Positions 1 to 6,880 of a stretch of 10,702 nt of DNA are shown one piece after another. The notes beneath the pieces are model-generated. The model had not been told where the DNA came from. It ran no database searches and saw only the letters and a list, made by a program, of their open reading frames with translations. Made by a program: the position numbers and the translations under genes. The first letter of the stretch is position 1, and every line of letters starts with the position of its first letter. The stretch covers positions 22,620 through 33,321 of the forward strand of contig DLTS01000025.1 of assembly GCA_002501485.1 (NCBI GenBank). Reading direction: 5' to 3'. Source of the stretch: Acidimicrobiaceae bacterium UBA7830 (GTDB taxonomy: Bacteria; Actinomycetota; Acidimicrobiia; Acidimicrobiales; Ilumatobacteraceae).

Positions 1-1
1 G

Positions 2-334
2 ATCGCAACACTGCAGGAAAATTACATTCTTGCAGCTCGCTCAAAAGGTCTTTCTGATCGGTTTATCCTCATTCGCCATGCGCTTAGACCTAGCTCTCTG
101 AGCCTCATGACCATCGTCGGAATTAACTTCGGTGCACTCTTGGGCGGCACGGTCATCATTGAGACTCTATTTGCGATACCAGGTATCGGATTCAGGCTTA
201 TTAATGCAATAAATCAACGCGACATCATCGTAATTCAGGGCATCACGGTCTTCATCGCAACGGCTTACGTCGTGATTAACACAATTGTTGACCTTTTCTA
301 CGCTGTTATCGACCCAAGAATTCGTAAGGCCTGA
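2..334 (+). CDS. Peptide ABC transporter permease, DppB/OppB type (5' end outside window)
   Basis: This is the C-terminal 110 residues of a BPD_transp_1 family inner-membrane permease; the reading frame is open from base 2. The coupling helix that docks on the ATPase (EAA loop) is visible at residues 7-30 (NYILAARSKGLSDRFILIRH), followed by a proline and a hydrophobic segment. The stretch GALLGGTVIIETLFAIPGIG and the ending VDLFYAVIDPRIRKA are characteristic of DppB/OppB/NikB permeases. It would pair with the DppC-type permease that starts 2 nt after its TGA stop, together forming the pore of a dipeptide, oligopeptide or nickel importer. The substrate cannot be read from the permease. The binding protein and ATPases are not in the window and may lie upstream. 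I am sure of the family and unsure of the substrate. Confidence 0.93.
   Translation: MATLQENYILAARSKGLSDRFILIRHALRPSSLSLMTIVGINFGALLGGTVIIETLFAIPGIGFRLINAINQRDIIVIQGITVFIATAYVVINTIVDLFYAVIDPRIRKA
326..329 (+). promoter_or_regulatory. Ribosome binding site of the dppC-like gene
   Basis: AAGG sits 7 nt before the ATG at 337, inside the last codons of the upstream permease gene. It is one of the few recognisable Shine-Dalgarno motifs in the window and supports the ATG start. Confidence 0.5.
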
Positions 335-336
335 GG

Positions 337-1335
337 ATGTCGAACATCAACACCACAAACGAAATTCCAGAATTTCCACGGGACAGGCTCAGCAACGTCT
401 CTTCTTCAACAATCTCGTCGGTCACTACCACTCCCAAAAAAGCAACACTTCGTGAAGTGATAGGGGCCATGCCTCTACGAGTGAAAATGGCATCTACATG
501 GCTACTTCTAGTTGTCTTTGGCGCCATATACGCCAAGATTGACACCGGGTTACTGAGCGGGTCACTCCCCTTGCAAAATCCAAACTTTCAGACAAACGGC
601 TTCGATCCCGCAACAGCTACATTTGGGAGTGGGGAGCCAATCGAAGGAATCTCGACTGCTCACTGGCTAGGAACCGATGCGATTGCTCGAGACACTTTCG
701 CTCGAATCGTGCACGGCGGGTGGGTATCGCTAGTCGTCGTGGTCGTCTCTGCAGCGTGCGGGATTATCATCGGTGGATTTTTAGGTTCACTAGTTGGTTT
801 CGTTCGAGGGCGCACAGAGACGATAGTGATGGCTTCGGTCGACGTGATTCTCGCATTTCCTGCCCTCGTGCTACTGCTCGCTCTCGTTTCCATCTTCGAG
901 GTTCGCAATCTTTTCGTGATCAGCGCAGTAATCGGTATTCTCTCAATACCCGCTTATACAAGAGTTGCGCGGGCAAATTCGCTCGCAATTTCTTCTCGAG
1001 AATTCGTAACCGCCGCACGTGCGATCGGAACAAAGCCGAGTCGGATTCTCTTCAGAGAAGTGATCCCTAACGTGCTACCCACGCTGATGGCTTACGCCAT
1101 GGTGGCCGCGGCCTTCGTCGTGGTGGTGGAGGGCTCGCTGTCCTTCCTCGGACTGAGTGTTCAACTACCAACAGCCACTTGGGGCAACATGATCAACCAA
1201 GCTCGTCGCGACATCAAGATCAATGTTGCGCAGGTGGTGTGGCCGTCGCTAGCTCTCTCAATCACGGTGCTCTCGCTGAATCAAGTAGGAGACTATTTCC
1301 AGCAGCGAAGGGAAGTAAGGGGCTCCAACCTGTAA
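337..1335 (+). CDS. Peptide ABC transporter permease, DppC/OppC type
   Basis: This 332-residue protein is the second membrane subunit of the importer begun by the upstream dppB-like gene. A Ser/Thr-rich cytoplasmic extension (residues 1-48) precedes the first membrane helix (about 50-66). A periplasmic segment then leads to HWLGTD at 109-114, the OppC/DppC signature. Further helices lie near 129-157, 164-186, 191-209, 250-273 and 301-318. The EAA coupling loop is at about 222-248 (EFVTAARAIG, then VIPNVLP), and EGSLSFLGL at 265-273 is also typical. The usual GTDxxGRDxxSR signature reads GTDAIARDTFAR here, with alanine for glycine and for serine. The ATG follows the dppB stop by 2 nt, with AAGG at 326-329 seven bases upstream. 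It ends 4 bp before the convergent aroA stop, so this transport operon finishes here, with no ATPase gene downstream. Confidence 0.95.
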   Translation: MSNINTTNEIPEFPRDRLSNVSSSTISSVTTTPKKATLREVIGAMPLRVKMASTWLLLVVFGAIYAKIDTGLLSGSLPLQNPNFQTNGFDPATATFGSGEPIEGISTAHWLGTDAIARDTFARIVHGGWVSLVVVVVSAACGIIIGGFLGSLVGFVRGRTETIVMASVDVILAFPALVLLLALVSIFEVRNLFVISAVIGILSIPAYTRVARANSLAISSREFVTAARAIGTKPSRILFREVIPNVLPTLMAYAMVAAAFVVVVEGSLSFLGLSVQLPTATWGNMINQARRDIKINVAQVVWPSLALSITVLSLNQVGDYFQQRREVRGSNL

Positions 1336-1339
1336 ATCT

Positions 1340-2593
1340 TCATACAACGAGCGTCATCTTGTTTAGATCTTCCCAGTAGGAAGGCCAACTCTTCGACGTC
1401 ACCCCTGGATTGGTGATAACGGTGCCCGGAACGCGTGCACCAATTATTGAGAACGCCATTGCGAGTCGGTGATCATCATGAGTTTCGACGGTTGCACCAG
1501 TGAGTTCCGCGGGAGAAATAGTGAGACCATCGTCGTGTTCAACGACATCGGAACCGAATTTCAGTAATTCGGCCGCAAGATCTCCGATCCGGTCACTCTC
1601 TTTGCTTCTGATAAAACCCACGCCACGGATTCGGGTAGGACTTGTGGCGAAGCACGCAAGCGCAGCAACGGTTGGCACCAAGTCAGATATCTCTGACATA
1701 TCGATGTCGATGCCCTCGAGATCACTTCCATTCGATGTCAGCTTGGTGGAACGAGGCGTCCAGTCGATCTCGACGTTCATCATTTTCAGAATGTCAACAA
1801 TCTGACTATCACCCTGTAGAGACGCGGACCCGAAGTCTTCAATGATCAGGGTTGAACCCGTTAGCGCTGCTATTGCGAGCGGATACGACGCCGATGAGGC
1901 GTCCGGTTCGATGGTGACGGATGTCGCCGAATACTCCTGCGGTTCAATGCGGATGGAGCCTTGTGAAATCTCAACTGACACTCCAAACAGCCCCATGACC
2001 GAGGCTGTCAATTCTACGTACGGTTGCGAGATCGGCTGTCCCTGCAAAGTGATCTCGAGGCCCTCTGGCAGCGCCGGGCCGATCATCATCAGCGAAGAAA
2101 TGAATTGGCTCGATGTCGTCGCATCAATTGATACCGCTCCCCCATGAAGTGGGCCATTAACAGTCAGCGGCAATCCGCCGTCTTGATCAGCGATCCGCGC
2201 ACCCAGTGACCTAAGGGCAGCTAGCAAGGGACCTATCGGACGCCGCCTCAAGCGCTCGTGCCCGTCGATAGAGATGTTGCTACCAGACGTCGCTGCAAGC
2301 GCCGTCAAGAAGCGTGAGGTCGTCCCTGCGAGTTCGGCGTGAATCGTCCCAGATTGCAACGCTCTAGTTCGCACGACCTCTGCGGACGAACCCGAGAGAA
2401 CCACCTCGACCCCAAGGGCACTGAGGCCCGACAGCATGGCGCTGGTGTCATCACCGTCAGGAAGATTTTGAAGCGTTGATCTTCCCTCACTAAGAGCAGC
2501 GCAAATGAGAGCACGGTTCGCAATGCTTTTCGACCCTGGAACGCGAACTTTGGAGTGGAACGGGCGCTCAACCGGGGTACACCGAAATGTCAT
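1340..2593 (-). CDS. aroA: 3-phosphoshikimate 1-carboxyvinyltransferase (EPSP synthase)
   Basis: The enzyme joins shikimate 3-phosphate and phosphoenolpyruvate to give EPSP in the shikimate pathway, in the cytoplasm. At 417 residues it has family length. Motifs in order: PGSKSIANRALI at 19-30 with the PEP-binding lysine K22; AGTTSR at 89-94; the RRRPIGPL segment near 117-124; TSSQFISS at 160-167; SKESDR at 330-335; DDHRLAMAF at 373-381; and NPGVTSKSWPSYW at 395-407. D304 and E332 are 28 residues apart, the spacing of the E. coli catalytic pair D313/E341. G90 corresponds to the glyphosate-critical glycine of E. coli (G96), so that resistance substitution is absent. The ATG overlaps the tyrA stop in ATGA, so translation is probably coupled. 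This is the last gene of the scpA operon. Confidence 0.97.
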   Translation of the reverse strand: MTFRCTPVERPFHSKVRVPGSKSIANRALICAALSEGRSTLQNLPDGDDTSAMLSGLSALGVEVVLSGSSAEVVRTRALQSGTIHAELAGTTSRFLTALAATSGSNISIDGHERLRRRPIGPLLAALRSLGARIADQDGGLPLTVNGPLHGGAVSIDATTSSQFISSLMMIGPALPEGLEITLQGQPISQPYVELTASVMGLFGVSVEISQGSIRIEPQEYSATSVTIEPDASSASYPLAIAALTGSTLIIEDFGSASLQGDSQIVDILKMMNVEIDWTPRSTKLTSNGSDLEGIDIDMSEISDLVPTVAALACFATSPTRIRGVGFIRSKESDRIGDLAAELLKFGSDVVEHDDGLTISPAELTGATVETHDDHRLAMAFSIIGARVPGTVITNPGVTSKSWPSYWEDLNKMTLVV

Positions 2594-3663
2594 GTCAGGG
2601 CACTCACGGTTGGCCGGAAGCCACGGGCGATGAGACCACCGCGAAACATGTCGACCACCCCTGAATCGACGAGAACGACAGCGACACCACGGTTACCTTC
2701 GGCAAGGTGAACAACCTCGAAATTGGCGATGTTGACGCCGAGCTCAGCGGCAAGGGTGAACACCTCGGCTGCAGCACCTGCACGATCTGGAATGCGAATA
2801 CGCACCTCAGAGAGCGATGACGGGTCAGTCACACGACCTGGAAGATTAGCTCTTGATTCTCGAGCCCTCTGAAGCATGCTCTCTAATGAAGTTTTCTCTT
2901 CGGCTTCGATAAAACTTCGCACATTCTTGAGCGCTGCATTGAGGTCATCGATTGCTTCGAGAATCGCAGTACGGTTCTCTTGGCAAATATCAATCCAGAT
3001 ACGTGGTGATCCACTTGCAATACGGGTCATATCTCTGAAGCCACCCGCAGCGAGACGGAGCAGCGAAGCGTGCTCTTCGGATCGGTCTTGAGCGAGCGAC
3101 ATCAATGACGCGGCTGTGAGGTGTGGCAGATGGCTGACAACGGCAACAAGTCGGTCGTGTTCGGTTGGGGAAAGTGCGACGACTTCAGATCCCAATTCAC
3201 GTACCAATGATGCGACGACTGCAAAATTTTCGTCGTCAGCCTCAAGGTCGGGGGTCAAAACCCAAATCGCACCATCGAACATGTGAGGATCAGCTCCATC
3301 AAGACCTTCGAGTTCACTGCCTGCCATTGGGTGCCCGCCAATGAAGCGCTTGTCGTGGATTGATTCACAGATTGGTGCCTTCACAGATCCGACGTCAGTC
3401 ACGACACCTGACGTCGTTTCTAGCATCTGCCTCACGACGCCAACACTTGCTGTGACTGGAACCGCCACGACGGTGATATCCGCCTCCAGATCGAGGCCAA
3501 TTTCAGAAATGATGCCCTCGTGTTCTGCACGACGACTCACTACGTCATCAAGGTCACTCCCACGCACATGCCAGCCTCGCTCGCGCAGGGCAAGCGCAAT
3601 AGAACCTCCAATGAGGCCAAGACCCACAACGTTCGCCGTGCGCGTGTGATCAACAGTATTCAC
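2590..3663 (-). CDS. tyrA: Prephenate (or arogenate) dehydrogenase with C-terminal ACT domain
   Basis: This NAD(P)-dependent enzyme oxidatively decarboxylates prephenate to 4-hydroxyphenylpyruvate on the tyrosine branch; arogenate use cannot be excluded. Of 357 residues, the N-terminal Rossmann fold shows GLGLIGGS at 14-21, DVGSVK at 90-95 and GGHPMAGSE at 109-117. SHLPHL at 177-182 carries the catalytic histidine of the family, and GGFRDMTRIA is at 207-216. Residues from about 285 to the end (VRIRIPDRAGAAAEVFTLAA onward) read as an ACT domain, which suggests feedback control by an amino acid, probably tyrosine. The GTG start forms a GTGA overlap with the rluB stop, and no Shine-Dalgarno motif is seen. 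The 3' end overlaps aroA by 4 nt. No chorismate mutase domain is fused to it. Confidence 0.95.
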   Translation of the reverse strand: MNTVDHTRTANVVGLGLIGGSIALALRERGWHVRGSDLDDVVSRRAEHEGIISEIGLDLEADITVVAVPVTASVGVVRQMLETTSGVVTDVGSVKAPICESIHDKRFIGGHPMAGSELEGLDGADPHMFDGAIWVLTPDLEADDENFAVVASLVRELGSEVVALSPTEHDRLVAVVSHLPHLTAASLMSLAQDRSEEHASLLRLAAGGFRDMTRIASGSPRIWIDICQENRTAILEAIDDLNAALKNVRSFIEAEEKTSLESMLQRARESRANLPGRVTDPSSLSEVRIRIPDRAGAAAEVFTLAAELGVNIANFEVVHLAEGNRGVAVVLVDSGVVDMFRGGLIARGFRPTVSALT

Positions 3664-4442
3664 GGGCGTTGAGCGTATCGTTCAAGGCCGCAGGCTTTAC
3701 TCAGTTCGATGACTTCCGACGACGACATCTTCCGCCAGTCACCCGGAGCGAGTTTGTTATCACGGATCGGACCGATGCGAATACGGATGAGCCGTTGCAC
3801 GCGATGTCCAACTGCGTCGAACATTCGCCGTACTTGTCGATTTCGTCCCTCATGAATGACGATGCGAACAACCCCTGGCTCAGGTTGTGAAACTCGCGCT
3901 GGTGCGGTCATTCCATCGTCAAGCTCCACTCCATCCCGAAGGGCTCGGAGTGCTCCCGATGAGAGAGAGTTATCCACTTGCACAAGATATTCCTTCTCGA
4001 CCCCTTTAGACGGGTGTGTCACGGCGTGGGTGAGATTTCCGTCAGTGGTCAAAAGAAGGAGCCCTTCGGTTGCCATATCGAGCCTGCCAACAGCATGAAG
4101 CCCAGGACACTCAGGCACAAGTGACAGCGCCGTAGGGCGACCTTGAGGATCAGATGCTGTCGTCACCACTCCATCTGGCTTGTTCAACAGGTAGTAGACG
4201 AGATCAGGCTTAATACCAACCGGAACACCATCAACGCAAACAACGTCATCATCGACATCAACCCGACACCCAAGCTCAGCGACCACATCGTTCACCGTGA
4301 CGCGACCCTCCGAAATCAAGATCTCACAGGTTCGACGACTCCCCCAGCCACGCTGCGCTAACACCTTTTGAAGGCGTTCCCCCTGCCGCTCGCCACCAGG
4401 TTCGTCGGCATCTTCGAGAAACCAGGGGACCTCATCAACCAT
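3660..4442 (-). CDS. rluB: Large-subunit rRNA pseudouridine synthase, RluB/RsuA family
   Basis: The protein is predicted to convert a uridine in 23S rRNA helix 90-92 to pseudouridine; the exact position is inferred from the family. Of 260 residues, about 22-68 form an S4 RNA-binding domain (ERLQKVLAQRGWGSRRTCE). The catalytic domain follows with YYLLNKPDG at 83-91. GRLDMATEGLLLLTTDG begins at 119 and contains the catalytic aspartate D122. HEGRNRQVRRMFDAVGHRV at about 197-215 is the conserved C-terminal motif. A roughly 20-residue acidic N-terminal tail precedes the S4 domain. The gene follows scpB by 13 nt, and its TGA overlaps the tyrA GTG. scpA-scpB-rluB is a conserved actinobacterial order, which supports the RluB rather than the RsuA assignment. 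Confidence 0.94.
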   Translation of the reverse strand: MVDEVPWFLEDADEPGGERQGERLQKVLAQRGWGSRRTCEILISEGRVTVNDVVAELGCRVDVDDDVVCVDGVPVGIKPDLVYYLLNKPDGVVTTASDPQGRPTALSLVPECPGLHAVGRLDMATEGLLLLTTDGNLTHAVTHPSKGVEKEYLVQVDNSLSSGALRALRDGVELDDGMTAPARVSQPEPGVVRIVIHEGRNRQVRRMFDAVGHRVQRLIRIRIGPIRDNKLAPGDWRKMSSSEVIELSKACGLERYAQRP

Positions 4443-4455
4443 ATTGGACTAACTC

Positions 4456-5052
4456 TCAGCCTGGAGCAGATTCGCTTGGCGGTTCAATGCGCAGACCATG
4501 CTCAAGCGCCTCCACGACATCTGCGTCAGGAATGAACTCGGCGATTGATGGCAAGTCCTCGAGACTTGCAATTCCTAGTTTCTCGCAAAACGTTGTGGTG
4601 GTTCCGTACAAAATTGCCTGACCCGGGCCGTCATCATGGCCGACGGCATCGATGTATCCCCTCGCAGTAAGCGTTCGTAACACCCCATCAGGGTCAACAC
4701 CCCTGATCGATGCGATTTGACCACGACTGATTGGCTGTTTATAAGCGATGATCGCAAGGGTTTCAAGGGCGGCTCCTGAGAGTCGTGTCCTTTGCTCATC
4801 TAGTAAGAAGCGTTCAACATACGGGGCAAGTTCAGCAACCGATTGGTATCGATAGCCTCCCGCTACTTCGATTAGTTCAAAGCCTGAATGTCGTTCACTA
4901 TATTCAGCGGCAAGAGCTTCACAGGCCGCTTCAATGTCAGAAAGCGGCCGTTCGAGGAGTTGCGCAAGCAGTTCAACCGGTACCGGCTCCATTGCCACAA
5001 TAACGATGGCTTCGATCGCTGCGTGAAGATAGGGCGAGTCTTGTTCGTGCAT
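4456..5052 (-). CDS. scpB: Segregation and condensation protein B
   Basis: ScpB dimers bind the kleisin ScpA and help load or regulate the SMC ring that organises newly replicated chromosomes. The protein is 198 residues, the usual size. An N-terminal winged-helix domain begins at HAAIEAIVIVAMEPVPVELL (10-29). The second carries the strongly conserved LSGAALETLAIIAYKQPISR (91-110), then GQIASIRGVD and GPGQAILYGTT at 142-152, close to the family's G-R-P-x-LYGTT. A proline- and serine-containing tail ends the protein. The ATG lies 2 nt after the scpA stop, with GAGGG at 5059-5063 six bases upstream. smc itself is not in this window. Confidence 0.96.
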   Translation of the reverse strand: MHEQDSPYLHAAIEAIVIVAMEPVPVELLAQLLERPLSDIEAACEALAAEYSERHSGFELIEVAGGYRYQSVAELAPYVERFLLDEQRTRLSGAALETLAIIAYKQPISRGQIASIRGVDPDGVLRTLTARGYIDAVGHDDGPGQAILYGTTTTFCEKLGIASLEDLPSIAEFIPDADVVEALEHGLRIEPPSESAPG

Positions 5053-5054
5053 AG

Positions 5055-5831
5055 CTAACCCTCGTAATCATCGATTGCGAGAACCAGTAGGTCGGTGTCA
5101 GCGTCTCCTACCCAGACAATGTCGATCTCGCCAAATTGAGTGAATTGCTCGATGTCAACGATTCCTTGCTTGAACAGCTCGAGCACGGCGAGAAAACGAA
5201 CGATGACCTCCACTCGCTCAACCAAGTCTGCAGTGAGGCGCTTGAAATTGATACGGCCAACAATTGGTAGTTCAGCAAGAAGCTCATCGACCGCTTCAGC
5301 CACTGTGATCCTTATCGGAGAAACATGGAAGAGATCGACGATTGGTTCAGGTTTGGGTGTGAGCGCCCGAATAGCAGCACTCTGAAAGCGGCGAATCGAG
5401 ACTCCCTCGAGCAGGTCAGGCATGAGCCCAGCGAATCGTTCATCTGCGCCAGTTCGTCGAGGGAAGCACAGGTCGGCCTGTTCGGACAGCGCATTGAGCA
5501 CCCGAGCGACATCTTTAAATGTCTTGCATTCGAGCAGTCTGGCAAGTAGGAGATCTCGCTCCGACCAGAACGCAAGCTCTTCATCAAGGTCACCATCATC
5601 GTGCCCGGGAAGTAACCGGCGGGTTTTGAGCTCTACGAGTGTGGCGGCGATAAGCAAGAACTCGGTTGCCACCTCAAGGTCAAGTGCTTGCAAGCGCTCT
5701 ACTTCGACTAAATAGCCGTCGACAATTCCTGCCAAGTCAACTTCGTAGAGGTCGACTTGCTCCTTGAGGATCAGCTGGAGCAAGAGGTCAAACGGCCCCT
5801 CGTACACCGGTGTCTCAACAGCAAATGCCAC
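5055..5831 (-). CDS. scpA: Segregation and condensation protein A (kleisin)
   Basis: ScpA is the kleisin that closes the SMC ring and recruits ScpB. At 258 residues it has family size. The N-terminal signature is YEGPFDLLLQLI at 10-21. It is followed by helical TEFLLIAATLVELKTRRLLP at 56-75, typical of the SMC-neck-binding half, then an acidic linker. A C-terminal winged helix (RVEVIVRFLAVLELFKQGIV, about 186-205) should bind the SMC head. The GTG at 5829-5831 is the best start: no ATG precedes the conserved motif, and the eight residues before VYEGPFD fit the family. It is the first gene of the five-gene minus operon. A TAGCGT box ends 6 nt before the GTG, suggesting a leaderless transcript. 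Confidence 0.95.
   Translation of the reverse strand: MAFAVETPVYEGPFDLLLQLILKEQVDLYEVDLAGIVDGYLVEVERLQALDLEVATEFLLIAATLVELKTRRLLPGHDDGDLDEELAFWSERDLLLARLLECKTFKDVARVLNALSEQADLCFPRRTGADERFAGLMPDLLEGVSIRRFQSAAIRALTPKPEPIVDLFHVSPIRITVAEAVDELLAELPIVGRINFKRLTADLVERVEVIVRFLAVLELFKQGIVDIEQFTQFGEIDIVWVGDADTDLLVLAIDDYEG
5059..5063 (-). promoter_or_regulatory. Ribosome binding site of scpB
   Basis: On the minus strand GAGGG ends 6 nt before the scpB ATG. It lies in the last codons of scpA and supports the chosen start. Confidence 0.5.
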
Positions 5832-5837
5832 GTCCTT

Positions 5838-5843
5838 ACGCTA
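5838..5843 (-). promoter_or_regulatory. Putative -10 box of the scpA operon (leaderless geometry)
   Basis: On the minus strand TAGCGT fits the TANNNT -10 consensus. It is separated by exactly 6 nt (AAGGAC) from the scpA GTG, which would put the transcription start on or next to the start codon. AAGG in that spacer is too close to the GTG to be a normal Shine-Dalgarno site. No TTGACA-like -35 is visible 16-18 nt upstream. This is inferred from sequence and spacing only. Confidence 0.4.
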
Positions 5844-5881
5844 GTGCCCAAACCCATTCCGTTACTGCGACCCTCCACAGG

Positions 5882-5887
5882 TAGCCT
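5882..5887 (+). promoter_or_regulatory. Putative -10 box of trpS (leaderless geometry)
   Basis: TAGCCT fits TANNNT and lies exactly 6 nt before the trpS GTG at 5894, the same geometry as the opposing scpA box. It sits at the centre of a short inverted repeat, ACAGG-TAG-CCTGT (5877-5889). That repeat might be an operator or chance. No convincing -35 or Shine-Dalgarno motif is visible. Confidence 0.4.
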
Positions 5888-5893
5888 GTCGAT

Positions 5894-6880
5894 GTGACTC
5901 GAGTTCTTTCGTGCATTCAACCGACCGGCGATGTCCACCTCGGCAATTATCTTGGTGCTCTTCGCAATTGGGTGAATGGCCAACACGAAAAAGACGTGTA
6001 TCACGGCATCGTCGACCTACACGCGTTGACAGTTACAACCGAATCTGGCGTAGTTGGTGAGTCAACAGTGAGTCTTGCCGCGATGTTGTTCGCGATCGGT
6101 TTAGATCCGGATGTTGCGACGATCTTTGTGCAAAGTCACGTGCCTGAGCATTCACAACTTGGATGGGTGATGGAATGCACGGTCTCATTCGGGGAACTCT
6201 CTCGCATGACTCAGTTCAAGGACAAGTCAGCAAAACGCGAAACCGACTTCGTTGCGGCAGGTCTCTTCACATATCCAGCTCTTCAAGCGGCCGATATTTT
6301 GTTGTACGACGCAAATGAAGTGCCCGTCGGGGATGACCAACGGCAACACATCGAAATCACCCGAGATATTGCAATTCGTTTCAATAGTCGATTCGGGGAG
6401 ACATTCGTAATACCCGAGGCGGTGACCCCAGCCGCTGGTGCCCGAGTAATGGATCTACAAGCTCCAACATCGAAAATGTCGAAATCTACCGACTCGGATG
6501 CAGGATGTGTTTTCCTGCTAGATGATCCGAAAACAATTGAAAAGAAGTTCAAGCGAGCAGTGACCGACTCTGAATCTGAAGTTCGGTACAGCGTGACGGA
6601 AAAGCCCGGAGTATCGAATCTTCTTGACATTCTTGCTGCAGCAGGAGGTGGTACCCCTGCAAACCTCGCCGAGGAGTACACCCAATATGGTCCGTTAAAG
6701 GCTGACGCCGCCTCGTCAGTGATTGCAATGCTTGAGCCAATTCAGCACCGGTATCGCGAGTTGATGAACGACCCGGGTGAACTGCAACGATTGCTCAATA
6801 TCGGCGCTAGCAAAGCGCAACAGCAAGCCGCCTCAACATTGAGCAGAGCGTACGAAGCTATTGGGCTCCTCCTGCGCTGA
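5894..6880 (+). CDS. trpS: Tryptophan--tRNA ligase
   Basis: This class I aminoacyl-tRNA synthetase charges tRNA-Trp in the cytoplasm. It has 328 residues, normal for the bacterial enzyme. The N-terminal stretch CIQPTGDVHLGNYLGALRNW (7-26) contains the HIGH-equivalent HLGN (15-18). GDDQ is at 146-149, and the KMSKS loop is intact at 194-198. The C-terminal helical region carries the anticodon-binding function. The GTG start gives the usual short lead MTRVLS before the conserved motif. Position 7 is cysteine (TGC) where the Bacillus and E. coli enzymes have glycine, in the tryptophan pocket. The gene is divergent from scpA and followed by a MATE gene on the same strand. I see no leader peptide or T-box upstream, and only 62 bp is available. 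Confidence 0.96.
   Translation: MTRVLSCIQPTGDVHLGNYLGALRNWVNGQHEKDVYHGIVDLHALTVTTESGVVGESTVSLAAMLFAIGLDPDVATIFVQSHVPEHSQLGWVMECTVSFGELSRMTQFKDKSAKRETDFVAAGLFTYPALQAADILLYDANEVPVGDDQRQHIEITRDIAIRFNSRFGETFVIPEAVTPAAGARVMDLQAPTSKMSKSTDSDAGCVFLLDDPKTIEKKFKRAVTDSESEVRYSVTEKPGVSNLLDILAAAGGGTPANLAEEYTQYGPLKADAASSVIAMLEPIQHRYRELMNDPGELQRLLNIGASKAQQQAASTLSRAYEAIGLLLR

Noticed and set aside
720..1070. 116-codon plus-strand frame inside dppC
   Set aside because: It is a +2 shadow of the permease gene, rich in Arg and Ser, with no independent start signal.
1369..1383. Inverted repeat CTTCC-CAGTA-GGAAG near the aroA 3' end
   Set aside because: It is a 5-bp stem within aroA codons with no T-tract on either strand, so not a credible terminator.
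1340..2593. aroA as a naturally glyphosate-insensitive enzyme
   Set aside because: The glycine equivalent to E. coli G96 is kept (G90), so the main class II substitution is absent. The position equivalent to P101 is Phe, but the effect of this cannot be judged here.
5832..5893. T-box or trp leader upstream of trpS
   Set aside because: Only 62 bp is available, with no specifier stem, terminator or tryptophan-rich leader frame.
6283..6681. 132-codon antisense reading frame within trpS
   Set aside because: It lies entirely opposite conserved TrpS motifs including KMSKS, and the composition is not protein-like.
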